NCBI RefSeq assembly: GCF_001571305.1 | Contig: NZ_BCTN01000003.1 | Location: 124,001 to 188,000 of the forward strand | Reading direction: 5' to 3' | Length of the DNA: 64,000 bases | From: Erwinia persicina NBRC 102418 | GTDB lineage: Bacteria; Pseudomonadota; Gammaproteobacteria; Enterobacterales; Enterobacteriaceae | Part shown: positions 56,348 to 64,000 of the stretch, piece after piece | Layout: every line of letters starts with the position of its first letter | Numbering within the stretch: position 1 is the first letter of the stretch | Program-made: the position numbers and the translations under genes | Notes under the pieces: generated by a model | Seen by the model: the letters and a program-made list of their open reading frames with translations, nothing else | Told to the model about the DNA's origin: nothing | The model's database searches: none

Positions 56348-57680
56348 GGGGAACGTCTCCGGGCTGGCTAAAATGGAGTAAATGGCGATGGCGGTAAGCA
56401 CGCAGCGTAGGAATGAATGACAACAGCACGTCCAGGCACTGTCCTCCTGCATAGCCAGATGCGGCCCCGTACACACCAAAGAAGTGCGATAATCCGACCA
56501 GCAGCACCATACTGGCGACGGAAGAGATCGCCTGTGCTACGAGAAAAGCACGCTGTTTTCCTGCCATCAGCAGGAGTGACTCCTGGGGAAAGCCCATCAT
56601 CGACACGACAACGGCAAAGAGCATCACCTGAATTAAGTCACAGGCTGCAAGATACTGTTGGCCAAACACGAGGGTGACTAAGGGTTTACCGACCATCAAC
56701 ACGACCAGCGCCACCACAAGCCCGACGCCCCCTGCTAACAACGCTGATTTCAGCGCCAGCCACCAGGGTCTTTTGGTACGTGGGTCCAGTCGCATAATCT
56801 CGGGGTAAAAGCTTTTTTCCATCAGACTTGCTGGCGCGCTGGTGGCCGATAAAAAGGTCATCGCGATTTTAAACAGTCCTGCCGCGGCAGGCCCTGACAC
56901 AATCCCCACTAACACCGTGCTGCCGGAGTTTCGCGCCGCCCAGATGGAGTGAGCAATATTCGTTGCCCAGACAAATCCCCAAGCCCCGTGCAGATTCCGG
57001 GCAGCATGCAGTAAACGGGGCCGGAAAGCGCGATGAATGCCCCGGCGACGCAGTTCGCGGGCAGCAAACCACCAGTAGAGCATCCCCCCCATCAGATCAG
57101 AGACATACCAGGTCAGCATAAAACCGGCAAAGCCAAAATCCCCTGTGTAAGAGATCACGCTGCCTGCTGCCCGCAGAAAGGGCCGGATCGCCTGTTGGAT
57201 CGCAATCAGATCGAAGCGGTCGAGCGCCCGTAAAATGCCGGTGGGCGTGGATGCCGCCATGGAAGGGATCAGCGTGCAATAAACGATTGCCAGCCAGAAG
57301 CTGTGCGCATCCAGTCCTAACGCGTGTGCGAGGAAGGGAAGCAGCAGCATACCTCCGACAACGGCAGCAGCACCGCTGGCAATATCCAGTCCCAGCGAAA
57401 ATGAAATTACCTCGCGAAACTGCGGCACGTTATTGTTCGCTAAAGCGGGCGTGCCGTACTGCACCACTAACTGCCACGTCTGAAATTTCATGACGTCGCT
57501 TATCGTTTTCGCATAGGACTGAATAACCACCAGCACACCAAACATCGCCGGTGACATCCCCTTTCCTGCACAGGAAAGGGCCAGCAAGCCCAGCAACGCG
57601 CTGGCAACATTACCTGATCCTAAATACGCCGTATTGCGCAGAATAGTGCGAAAAACACCATCCGAAAACCCGTTTTTCAT
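56322..57680 (-). CDS. Wzx-like lipid/oligosaccharide flippase (MOP superfamily)
   Basis: The 452-residue product has about twelve to fourteen hydrophobic segments with the Wzx/polysaccharide-exporter architecture: FRTILRNTAYLGSGNVASALLGL at the start, a conserved GILRALDRFDLIAIQQ loop between helices 4 and 5, and SFYPEIMRLD between helices 7 and 8. Such proteins flip undecaprenyl- or lipid-linked sugars to the periplasmic face. In this context a lipid-linked head group or the ceramide itself may be the substrate (inference). The start ATG at 57680 has a poor ribosome site. It is separated by 193 AT-rich bases from the kinase genes upstream. Confidence 0.8.
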   Translation of the reverse strand: MKNGFSDGVFRTILRNTAYLGSGNVASALLGLLALSCAGKGMSPAMFGVLVVIQSYAKTISDVMKFQTWQLVVQYGTPALANNNVPQFREVISFSLGLDIASGAAAVVGGMLLLPFLAHALGLDAHSFWLAIVYCTLIPSMAASTPTGILRALDRFDLIAIQQAIRPFLRAAGSVISYTGDFGFAGFMLTWYVSDLMGGMLYWWFAARELRRRGIHRAFRPRLLHAARNLHGAWGFVWATNIAHSIWAARNSGSTVLVGIVSGPAAAGLFKIAMTFLSATSAPASLMEKSFYPEIMRLDPRTKRPWWLALKSALLAGGVGLVVALVVLMVGKPLVTLVFGQQYLAACDLIQVMLFAVVVSMMGFPQESLLLMAGKQRAFLVAQAISSVASMVLLVGLSHFFGVYGAASGYAGGQCLDVLLSFIPTLRAYRHRHLLHFSQPGDVPHDHQTTVA

Positions 57681-57873
57681 GGTAGTAAACCAGCCATATT
57701 CACAAAGCCCGAGAGACCGTGAATGATATTTAACGCATCAATAAAAAGAGTAGCCATTAAATGTCACTAACTGAAACATCAATAAATCGTCGCTTCAGAA
57801 TGATCGTTAAAATTGGAATGGGAATAAAACACGCCGATCACGCTGAAAATAAAATCGCACTAAAAAACAAACA

Positions 57874-58611
57874 TTATGAATGTTGGTGCTCATGGGCAAT
57901 TTCCAACACGGCATTCAGCGAAGCTCTTAATATTTCGTCATAAGGTTTTCGTGAGTCCAGTTCCAGAACAGAAGCGTGATTGTAATGAATGTGCTCCATG
58001 ACAGAAATTTTATCCTGCAGCTCATCATAATCGTGGTCGGGCTTACGGGAAAAAGCGGTATCAATATCAATATCGAGTCGAATAACTAACTGAGGACGAT
58101 ATAACGCCATTTCCTGATATAACCGCTTTTCACGTTCCGCCAGCCGTGTCATCAGCCAGCCCTTTACCCGCTCGACACCAATGCCGGGGCCGTCATAATG
58201 AAAACCCGAAATCTCAGCCTGTGGGTAACGATCGCTGATAACCATCACCCCGCTATTTGCCAGGCGCTTAACCTTGCGCAAATTTGCCCGGCGGCGCAGC
58301 GAAAAACCGTACATGATCAGGGCGGCCCACAGCGCAGGCGAGCGCGTACTCATACTTTGGGTCCGGGAAGACTTCGCCGCCAGACGCCGCTCAAGCCAGA
58401 TACCAATGAACGGCAGCCGCTTTATTTTGTCGCCGTCTTCTCCTGAGATGAGCCCTAAATAACGCCGCTCTGTCCTGCAATACTTTTTCATGCTTTTCGC
58501 TAAGTCAGCGGTTAATGTTGATTTTCCGGTACCGTCGCAGCCAACGACGGCCACCAGCCCGGCAATATATGTTGGAGGGGTACTGTTTTCGTTCTGCACG
58601 TTATCGTCCAC
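57874..58611 (-). CDS. Thymidylate-kinase-like P-loop kinase 1 of the lipid island
   Basis: The 245-residue product has the Walker A GCDGTGKSTLTADLAK, a DRYPQAEISGFHYDGPG motif in the place of the dTMP-kinase DRY segment, and a LID-like RLDIDIDTAFSRKPDHDYDEL. These define a nucleotide-monophosphate-kinase fold. It is longer than housekeeping Tmk and diverges in the substrate pocket, so the phosphate acceptor is unlikely to be dTMP. The start is a GTG at 58611, eight bases after the stop of the second paralogue, so the two are cotranscribed. Lipid or sugar head-group phosphorylation is a possibility only. Confidence 0.75.
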   Translation of the reverse strand: MDDNVQNENSTPPTYIAGLVAVVGCDGTGKSTLTADLAKSMKKYCRTERRYLGLISGEDGDKIKRLPFIGIWLERRLAAKSSRTQSMSTRSPALWAALIMYGFSLRRRANLRKVKRLANSGVMVISDRYPQAEISGFHYDGPGIGVERVKGWLMTRLAEREKRLYQEMALYRPQLVIRLDIDIDTAFSRKPDHDYDELQDKISVMEHIHYNHASVLELDSRKPYDEILRASLNAVLEIAHEHQHS

Positions 58612-58619
58612 CGCTCACA

Positions 58620-59411
58620 TCAGAATTCATCATCATCACATACCCGATGGAATGAGGACGAAAGGGAGCTTTGTACTGCCTGCCGCGAGGCATGAAAGAT
58701 CTTATCGGCAGGATCACAGCCATTTAAATCCACAATATGCGCTCCATTGAAAGTCAGCTGAGGGATGACCGCCGTTTTTTCACGCAGTACGCTACGTGGA
58801 TGGTCAGGCTTGCGTTGGTGTGCTGTCTCTGCATCAATATTCAACCTGATTAATAGCACCGGAGGATAAGAGGCCATCCACTGATACATTTTTTCCTCCC
58901 GCTTTCGCAGTGCACGCACCCATAAGCTGCCCCCCTCTGTTTTCGCCAGCTGCGGACCGTCAAAGCGAAACCCGGCAACCTCGGTCTGAGGATAACGGTC
59001 GGTAAAGAGTAAATACCCCTTTTTACACATACGTAACATCCGGCAAAATTTATAGGTTCGCCAGCATGAAAGTAAATAGATCACCAACGCCGTCACCGCA
59101 CCGGGGGGGATCGCTGGTTTATCATGAATACGGCGGGCTTTAGATTTTAAATAGCCCCCAAAAGGAGCCCCAATAAGTGGAAGGTGAGTTATCCATTCTG
59201 CGATATGGCCTGACGACTGCCCAAGATACAATAATTTTGTGGGTTCATCGGCAGAAAAATATTGGGTCAGACAGGAGGCCAGTGTTGATTTCCCTGCACC
59301 ATCACAACCGGCGATAGCAATAACTCTTACAGGGGCATGATGGGGAAATGCGGTCTGTTGATTCACACAAAAACCATTAAGAAAAAAATGAATAAGTGAA
59401 TGATAATTCAC
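58620..59411 (-). CDS. Thymidylate-kinase-like P-loop kinase 2 of the lipid island
   Basis: The 263-residue paralogue has Walker A GCDGAGKSTLASCLTQYF, FTDRYPQTEVAGFRFDGPQL, and RLNIDAETAHQRKPDHPRS, clearly homologous to its neighbours. A hydrophobic segment LVIYLLSCWRTYKFCRML in the middle occurs in all three and may contact membrane. The GTG start at 59411 is close to GGGG; later starts are possible because the first 25 residues are not shared. It is the first gene of the leftward operon and is divergent from the third paralogue across 135 bp. Confidence 0.72.
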   Translation of the reverse strand: MNYHSLIHFFLNGFCVNQQTAFPHHAPVRVIAIAGCDGAGKSTLASCLTQYFSADEPTKLLYLGQSSGHIAEWITHLPLIGAPFGGYLKSKARRIHDKPAIPPGAVTALVIYLLSCWRTYKFCRMLRMCKKGYLLFTDRYPQTEVAGFRFDGPQLAKTEGGSLWVRALRKREEKMYQWMASYPPVLLIRLNIDAETAHQRKPDHPRSVLREKTAVIPQLTFNGAHIVDLNGCDPADKIFHASRQAVQSSLSSSFHRVCDDDEF

Positions 59412-59546
59412 TTTCCCCGGGTGACATTTGCGGTAAAGTGCGGTGGCATTGCGCTTTTATGAATTCATGGCATTTAAAAAATTTGGCGTTGAGGAAAAAA
59501 TAAGATCAGCGTATTTTTGCGCCATGAATTTAAAAAGAGCCTTTGT

Positions 59547-60260
59547 ATGCAATCGAAAACCCCACCGCTCATCGCGATTATTGGCAGCGATGGTTCGGGA
59601 AAGTCCACCGTCTGTGAGCATTTAATTCATTATATTAATAAATACGGTCCGGCCGTCAGAGTTCATCTGGGAAAGCAGGCAGGTAACGTTGAGCGTTCGG
59701 TCATTAAGCTGCCGCTGCTCGGGCATATCCTGGATAATGCCATCAAGCGTAATAAAGTCATTGCGGCTAAAAAGCTCCCCGGCCCGGTACCCGGCCTGGT
59801 TATTATGTGTTTTGTCCTCCGTCGTCTGTGGCGTTTCAGATATATGCTGGCCTGCCGTCAGCGGGGGCTGATCGTATTAACCGACCGCTTTCCCCAGGTA
59901 CAAATTCCCGGCACTTACGATGGCCCGGTATTTCCGGCACATGTGCCGGGAGGTCGCTTTGTCCGCTGGCTGGCAGATCTGGAGCGGCGTGCTTTTCACT
60001 GGATGGCAAAACAAAAACCGGACTTAGTCATCAGGCTTAATGTTGACCTTGATGTCGCCTGTGCCCGTAAGCCCGATCATAATCCTGAATCACTGGCAAG
60101 AAAAATTGCCGTCACACCGCAGCTGACATTCGAAGGCGCTCAAATGGTGGATATTAATGCCAATCAACCCCTGGCTGAGGTGCTTAACCTGGCCCGGCAG
60201 GCCGTGACTGTACTGATGCACTCGCGTGGATATCCGGCGATCCACGACGAAAAACAATAA
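59547..60260 (+). CDS. Thymidylate-kinase-like P-loop kinase 3 of the lipid island
   Basis: The 237-residue paralogue has Walker [19 protein letters not shown], the middle hydrophobic [20 protein letters not shown], the segment [17 protein letters not shown] and [19 protein letters not shown]. The DRY tyrosine is phenylalanine here, and the FDGP histidine/phenylalanine context differs, hinting at a different acceptor. I chose the ATG at 59547 behind AGAG; an in-frame TTG at 59517 would add ten residues. It is transcribed away from the other two, from a shared short intergenic region. Confidence 0.78.
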   Translation: MQSKTPPLIAIIGSDGSGKSTVCEHLIHYINKYGPAVRVHLGKQAGNVERSVIKLPLLGHILDNAIKRNKVIAAKKLPGPVPGLVIMCFVLRRLWRFRYMLACRQRGLIVLTDRFPQVQIPGTYDGPVFPAHVPGGRFVRWLADLERRAFHWMAKQKPDLVIRLNVDLDVACARKPDHNPESLARKIAVTPQLTFEGAQMVDINANQPLAEVLNLARQAVTVLMHSRGYPAIHDEKQ

Positions 60261-60769
60261 ACGATGCCCCCGCTCACCCATGGAACAGCAACAAGTAGCG
60301 GCCTGTATTGGAGCGCTGATTTATGGCTGCAAACTCTCCCGGCCCCGCTAACGATATAGCTCATTATGATGCAGAAGAGTGAGAGTGGCTTTAAGCGGCA
60401 TAAACCTGATCAGGGCTAAGTTTTTATGCAGATTACTCAATTTAATTGCCTGCTATTAATTTCATACGGACTTGTTTAGTGGGTTATAACCCTGAAAAAT
60501 ATTCCAGGAAACATCTGAATAATCCACAATACCCCTGTCTTGTTACAAGCTGAAAAATAAATAGCACCCTGCTTACAACAATCCAAAAACACCTTTTTTA
60601 ACATTATTATCAACAACTTAAAATAACATTAATATTATTAAATTGTTTGTACCTATCAATAAAAATGATGAAACTTGCAGGGACACCCGGCTATATCTGT
60701 TGAGATGGTTTATAATTACCCGGCACGCGAAAATAAGTGAGTCTTGAGAAAACTTATCTGGAGGTATTT
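60261..60769. other. AT-rich intergenic region at the right border of the lipid island
   Basis: This stretch contains no convincing gene. A TATAAT at 60711-60716 without a clear -35 hexamer is a candidate promoter for the following YmgA-like gene. The region marks the change from island to small-protein cluster; I saw no direct repeats or att-like sequence. Confidence 0.4.
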
Positions 60770-61090
60770 TTGTCTATTTCTGATGAAGATGATAAACAGC
60801 ATGTTGTAATCGGTGAGGCTGCCATGAATCTTATCTTCAGCAGGGAGGAAGTCAGTCTTGGATCTCTCATTAATCAGTTACAGAGTATGGCACGAGCAGA
60901 AGAGGATGAAGATCGTCTGTTGAGGATCAACGAAGCACGTACATGGTTGCTGGAATACAAAAAAGGCCGGACAACCCCGCTTGCGGGCAACCACTGGCTG
61001 GCCTCTCCTGGCCACCAAAACGATCCGGTCAGCAAAGAGTCTGACATCACCATGAACGTTTACAGCGATACCGATAAACCGAAACGCTGA
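60770..61090 (+). CDS. YmgA-like small regulatory protein 1
   Basis: The product (106 residues) belongs with YmgA of E. coli, one of the small connector proteins made from the BluR-controlled ycgZ-ymgA-ariR operon that act on the Rcs phosphorelay. Shared features are VIGEAAMNLIFSREEVSLGSLINQLQSMARAEED and a basic NEARTWLLEY segment. A TTG start at 60770 is the best choice, because GGAGG lies 5-6 bases before it; an in-frame GTG at 60737 has no ribosome site. The C-terminal 40 residues are an unconserved polar tail. Confidence 0.68.
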   Translation: MSISDEDDKQHVVIGEAAMNLIFSREEVSLGSLINQLQSMARAEEDEDRLLRINEARTWLLEYKKGRTTPLAGNHWLASPGHQNDPVSKESDITMNVYSDTDKPKR

Positions 61091-61382
61091 ACCGGGCTTT
61101 TGCCCTACAGGCCGGTGTCATGACATCGGCCTGACTCGTAAAAAACATCGCAGCCCTACCCACCCGTTCTGAAATTCAGAGTTTTTTACCTTTTACTCCT
61201 CACGGAGGCAGGTATTATCTCTGCCTGCCTATCCCGTAACCCGATGATATTAAACATTTAGCATTTTTTGCACAAATCTACGCGGGATCAGAATTCACTA
61301 TTTCTGTACAAATCATTTATAGATGTATAACTTTAGTGCGGAAATTTTGACTTAATGAACTTTACGACTGAGGGACATTCTT

Positions 61383-61628
61383 ATGCGTCAGGACGGTTCC
61401 AACCCGAAGATTGAAAATGACATCAGCCGTTATTTTAGCGAGGCAGTGATGCCTTCTCAGCAGGAAACGCTTGGCCAGATTGTGGTTGAGATCCTGCGTT
61501 CAGGCCGTAACCTTAACCGCAAGTCTATCTGTTCAAAGCTGCTGACGCGCCTTGAGCTGGCATCAGGCCCTGAGCAGGAACGGCACTATCAAGAACTGAT
61601 TGGCTTACTTTTTGGCCGCAGTGACTGA
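61383..61628 (+). CDS. ycgZ: YcgZ-like connector protein
   Basis: The 81-residue product is a clear YcgZ homologue: ISRYFSEAVMPSQQETLGQI, VVEILRSGRNLNRKSICSKL and a conserved HYQELIGLLFG end. In E. coli YcgZ is small, cytoplasmic and induced by blue light and cold through relief of BluR, feeding into Rcs-controlled colanic acid and biofilm genes. The ATG follows GAGGGA. It stands alone, with 291 bp upstream and 169 bp downstream, not in a tight operon. I see no bluR or bluF gene within the window. Confidence 0.85.
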   Translation: MRQDGSNPKIENDISRYFSEAVMPSQQETLGQIVVEILRSGRNLNRKSICSKLLTRLELASGPEQERHYQELIGLLFGRSD

Positions 61629-61797
61629 GTTTTAAAGCAATTTTTGCTGATTGAACACTTATAAGTGCGCATTACGTCACGACTCAGTCCGACAATCTGA
61701 CCATCCCTGCCTCCAGTATTCGCTGTTTGATGGCATCAGGATGCAGGTTTCTGCGGGTATTTAGCTCTGCCCGCATCACTGATTCAGAGAAGTTGGT

Positions 61798-62094
61798 ATG
61801 TACAGAAACGAAGACGAAGAACTACTTTCCGATATTATTTTAGGCGAAGCCGTTATGGTATTGCTGAAAGCCGATGCGGCCATCAGCAGTTCAGCCCTGA
61901 TCCGTCAGTTACAGTCGATGGCAGCAGCAGAAAAAGAGCTGTACCGACAGCGCGCCTGCAGACGGGCAATTGCTGAGGTGAGAAATTACCAGGCGCCCGA
62001 GCGTCATAGCGATACCCGGGAAATTCGTGACAGGGATAATGTCACCCATCTTTTTACCAGTGAAGGTCCGGCAGACGGAACAAAAAAACACTGA
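61798..62094 (+). CDS. YmgA-like small regulatory protein 2
   Basis: The 98-residue product shares ILGEAVMVLLKADAAISSSALIRQLQSMAAAEKE with the first YmgA-like protein and with E. coli YmgA, followed by a divergent polar tail. Relative to its paralogue at 60770 it keeps the GEA-M-L and LI-QLQSMA blocks exactly, so the two arose by duplication. The ATG is preceded by AGAAG. It lies between the YcgZ and AriR homologues, the same order as ycgZ-ymgA-ariR in E. coli. Confidence 0.75.
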   Translation: MYRNEDEELLSDIILGEAVMVLLKADAAISSSALIRQLQSMAAAEKELYRQRACRRAIAEVRNYQAPERHSDTREIRDRDNVTHLFTSEGPADGTKKH

Positions 62095-62324
62095 TGGTTC
62101 TGACTGGATGTACTACGCTCAATCCAGGGCGTTGTGCTATCGCGTTTATCTGACAATATCGGCGTCACTGGCTGTACCTCAAGAACGTGATTAAACCGCC
62201 CGAAGGCACTGCCGATGAACAGTTGTTATACTTTTAGACTCAACGTATACCGCCTTGCCTGCATTGCGGAAAACATATTTTGCTGGCCCAGAGCATTTTT
62301 TCTATTTTTTACAAGGTCATTATC

Positions 62325-62573
62325 ATGCAGCAGATGTCATCAGAATCCGAAATCCTGAGTTACTTCCAGGGTGGCGGTGAGAAGTTTTCGCAAGAAGCTC
62401 AGGTTCTTGGTGCTGTGATAAAGGAGCTGGCGACCGGGGGCAGACATGTCAACAATAAAGCCATTATTCTCAAGCTTATTGAGAAGCTGGAGACCACGTC
62501 GGACGTTATCCAACTCGACGTTTATCGCCAGGTACTCGAAGTGGTGGTTGGCATGACCCCCGATGACGCATAA
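62325..62573 (+). CDS. ariR: AriR (YmgB)-like biofilm and acid-resistance regulator
   Basis: The 82-residue product is close to E. coli AriR/YmgB, a small dimeric helical protein affecting biofilm and acid resistance. Shared blocks are EAQVLGAVIKELATGGRHVN, NKAIILKLIEKLETTSDVIQ and DVYRQVLEVVVGMTPDDA. The ATG at 62325 follows AAGGTC; upstream in-frame starts lack a site. It is the last of four same-strand family members. Confidence 0.85.
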   Translation: MQQMSSESEILSYFQGGGEKFSQEAQVLGAVIKELATGGRHVNNKAIILKLIEKLETTSDVIQLDVYRQVLEVVVGMTPDDA

Positions 62574-62761
62574 CCCGTTTGTTTAAAGGGAATAGTTTAT
62601 TTCATGATGACGCACACCTGACTTTGCTGCAGGTGTGCTGTACTTTCCGGCGTTATTTCAAAATATGAAATTGAACTGGCTGGGCAGTAAAAAAATGTGA
62701 TTTATGTCTGCCAGATGACACGTGCTTTCACTGGCAGCAAAGTTAGAAGAAGATGACGTAA

Positions 62762-62965
62762 TTAGTGAAAGCTTTCCAGCAGATAACGAAATGCCTTCCT
62801 GTAAATACCCTGCAGGTCAGCATCAGTTGTTCTTGTGCTGTGAGCCTGAAGCATTATGAGAACGCTCTTCTTGTCGAGAGGCTGGCTCGCAGCAATCAGC
62901 TCTGAGACTGCCCGCCCAATAACCGCATAAATCTCTCTCGGATATTCCTCGTTATTATCGTGCAC
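62762..62965 (-). CDS. Fifth YcgZ/YmgB-family small protein
   Basis: The 67-residue product, on the opposite strand to its four relatives, keeps the family pattern: IYAVIGRAVSELIAASQPLDKKSVLIML, then a loop and LQGIYRKAFRYLLESFH, comparable to the AriR LGxxV--L ... I--L ... Y---L order. I chose a GTG at 62965, five bases after AAGGGG; a GTG at 62971 would overlap that site. It converges with ariR. Membership of the family is by pattern and so less sure than for ycgZ and ariR. Confidence 0.65.
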   Translation of the reverse strand: MHDNNEEYPREIYAVIGRAVSELIAASQPLDKKSVLIMLQAHSTRTTDADLQGIYRKAFRYLLESFH

Positions 62966-63349
62966 ATGCACCCCTTATCTGGCTGTATGTACTTTAATAT
63001 TAACATTTCACCATGAATAATGCACATCTGTGTGTCAAACCGCCCTACAATATTGTTATTGTGAGACTAAAGTCATTTTCAACGCATTGATTTAAATCAA
63101 ATTTAAACTTATCAACTGTACAGCAGCGACTTACTTTGCCGTTGTGACAAAGCAGCAGAATAAAAAAGTTAAAAAAAGGCAAGATATAAACTAACTTTTA
63201 AGACTAATCTGCCAGCATGTACAACCCAGGTTGAAAAATTGTAAATCCTCCGCGTTGTGAAACATATTTTTGGTGTTTAATAGCAAAAACGAAAACCTGT
63301 TCTATAATTGAAGTGAAGGTTTAGTAAAGATATCTATAAGGAAATCCCG
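62966..63349. other. AT-rich divergent intergenic region
   Basis: This 384-bp region lies between the fifth small regulator and the first YgdI-type lipoprotein gene. It holds the promoters of both; TATAAT at 63303-63308 is a candidate -10 for the lipoprotein pair. No further gene or notable repeat is seen. Confidence 0.4.
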
Positions 63350-63583
63350 ATGAAAGTCACCCTGTTTAAGTCAACATTTATTGCCGCATTGTCACTGCTG
63401 ATGCTGGCAGGTTGCACCTCCAATCAGTCTATACAGACGACGGATGGTAAAACGATTGTTACTGATGGCAAACCGCAAGTCGATGATGAAACCGGACTGG
63501 TTTCTTTTAAAGATGCCAGCACGGGTAAAACCCAACAGATTAATCGTGAACAGATTAAAAACATGAGTGAACTCGACAACTAA
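63350..63583 (+). CDS. YgdI/YgdR-family lipoprotein 1
   Basis: The 77-residue precursor is a small lipoprotein of the YgdI/YgdR (DUF903) family: lipobox LAGC with Cys22, then IQTTDGKTIVTDGKPQVDDETG and the SH3-like end QQINREQIKNMSELDN. The function is unknown; several members belong to envelope-stress or RpoS regulons. AAGGA precedes the ATG. It is followed after 15 bases by a paralogue, so the two form an operon. Confidence 0.9.
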   Translation: MKVTLFKSTFIAALSLLMLAGCTSNQSIQTTDGKTIVTDGKPQVDDETGLVSFKDASTGKTQQINREQIKNMSELDN

Positions 63584-63598
63584 TAAAAAGGAATCCCT

Positions 63599-63829
63599 AT
63601 GAAAAAGATTATGGCCGTATCTCTGGCAGCCCTGTTCTGCATCACCGCGCTCTCAGGCTGTACCCGCAGCAGCTATGCTATTCACACTAATGATGGCAGA
63701 ACCATTATCAGCGATGGCAAACCGAAAGAAGACGCGAAAACGGGTATGATTGGCTATACCGATGCGAACGGCACTGAACAGCAAATTAACAAAAGTGACG
63801 TTAAAGAGCTCAGTGAGCTGCCAAATTAA
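63599..63829 (+). CDS. YgdI/YgdR-family lipoprotein 2
   Basis: The 76-residue precursor repeats the plan of its neighbour: lipobox LSGC with Cys21, YAIHTNDGRTIISDGKPKED, and QQINKSDVKELSELPN at the end. About half the mature residues are identical to the upstream copy, showing a tandem duplication. AAAAGGAA precedes the ATG. A hairpin follows the stop. Confidence 0.9.
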   Translation: MKKIMAVSLAALFCITALSGCTRSSYAIHTNDGRTIISDGKPKEDAKTGMIGYTDANGTEQQINKSDVKELSELPN

Positions 63830-63835
63830 TCCTCT

Positions 63836-63853
63836 GAGCCCCTCCGGGGGCTC
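63836..63853 (+). terminator. Hairpin after the lipoprotein pair
   Basis: GAGCCCC (63836-63842) and GGGGCTC (63847-63853) form a 7-bp GC-rich stem with a TCCG tetraloop seven bases after the second lipoprotein stop. The T-run is poor, so terminator strength is uncertain. Confidence 0.6.
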
Positions 63854-63994
63854 TACTGCGTTCCCTCCTCCCGGCTGTTACTGGCCTTGTCGTAACAAAG
63901 TGCCCTCTTTTTCCTGCTAAAACATCCTGTTCAACCGCTTCACGCGCTATATTAGCGGCAGTGTAAACCGCTTTCCTCTGTTTCAGGAGCCCCC

Positions 63995-64000
63995 ATGAGT
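63995..64000 (+). CDS. Start of the next gene, cut by the window edge
   Basis: CAGGAG (63982-63987) is followed seven bases later by ATGAGT at the window end, a good translation start. Only two codons are visible, so no product can be named. Confidence 0.45.

Noticed and set aside
60261..60769. Attachment site or tRNA at the right border of the lipid island
   Set aside because: No tRNA-like fold, integrase gene or direct repeat matching the left border was seen.

Overview
The window looks like chromosomal DNA of an enterobacterium. The prs, ychF, pth, kdsA, hemA, prfA, scr and cha products are very close to those of E. coli and Klebsiella. The mix of a sucrose (scr) regulon, type VI secretion genes and an accessory lipid island points to Erwiniaceae (Erwinia or Pantoea type). 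The genus cannot be fixed from this sequence alone. I saw no rRNA or tRNA gene, CRISPR array, complete IS element or prophage.

Layout. (1) 1-5620: the tail of a type VI secretion cluster. It holds an apparently truncated tssM, then the threonine-phosphorylation module tagF, tagH (FHA), pppA, an unidentified exported protein and ppkA. (2) 5671-14854: chaC, chaB and chaA, with a complete sucrose regulon scrK-scrY-scrA-scrB-scrR lying between chaC and chaB. A 16-bp ScrR-like operator occurs three times. (3) 14922-32359: a core block with hslJ, kdsA, sirB1, sirB2, prmC, prfA, hemA, lolB, ispE, prs, ychH, pth and ychF. It is interrupted by LysR/MFS/diguanylate cyclase genes after prs and by a YdiV-like degenerate EAL gene and a SulP transporter after pth. 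(4) 32530-46584: accessory genes. These include a metallo-beta-lactamase-fold hydrolase with a LysR regulator, a TetR regulator coupled to a DUF2158-like small protein, two unidentified proteins, YdeP, an integrase remnant, a TetR/MFS pair, an MscS-type channel, an OhrR-type MarR, a chemoreceptor coupled to a small protein, and a GNAT.

(5) 46763-60260: the most interesting region. It encodes all five activities known for bacterial ceramide synthesis: a YghO/bCerS-type N-acyltransferase, a fatty acyl-AMP ligase, a CerR-type dehydrogenase, an acyl carrier protein and a serine palmitoyltransferase-like enzyme. Convergent to the last four genes is a tightly packed opposite-strand set with dedicated LptF and LptG paralogues, a YtfJ paralogue, an unidentified helical protein, a Wzx-like flippase and two thymidylate-kinase-like enzymes. 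A third such kinase is divergent. My reading is a sphingolipid synthesis, head-group modification and export island in which the Lpt-like permeases may carry the product towards the outer membrane. The synthesis part rests on family knowledge; the export and head-group parts are inference.

(6) 60770-62965: five small proteins of the YcgZ/YmgA/AriR (YmgB) family, in E. coli connectors to Rcs signalling and biofilm control, expanded here into separate genes. (7) 63350-63829: two tandem YgdI/YgdR-type lipoproteins. The first bases of a further gene lie at the window edge.
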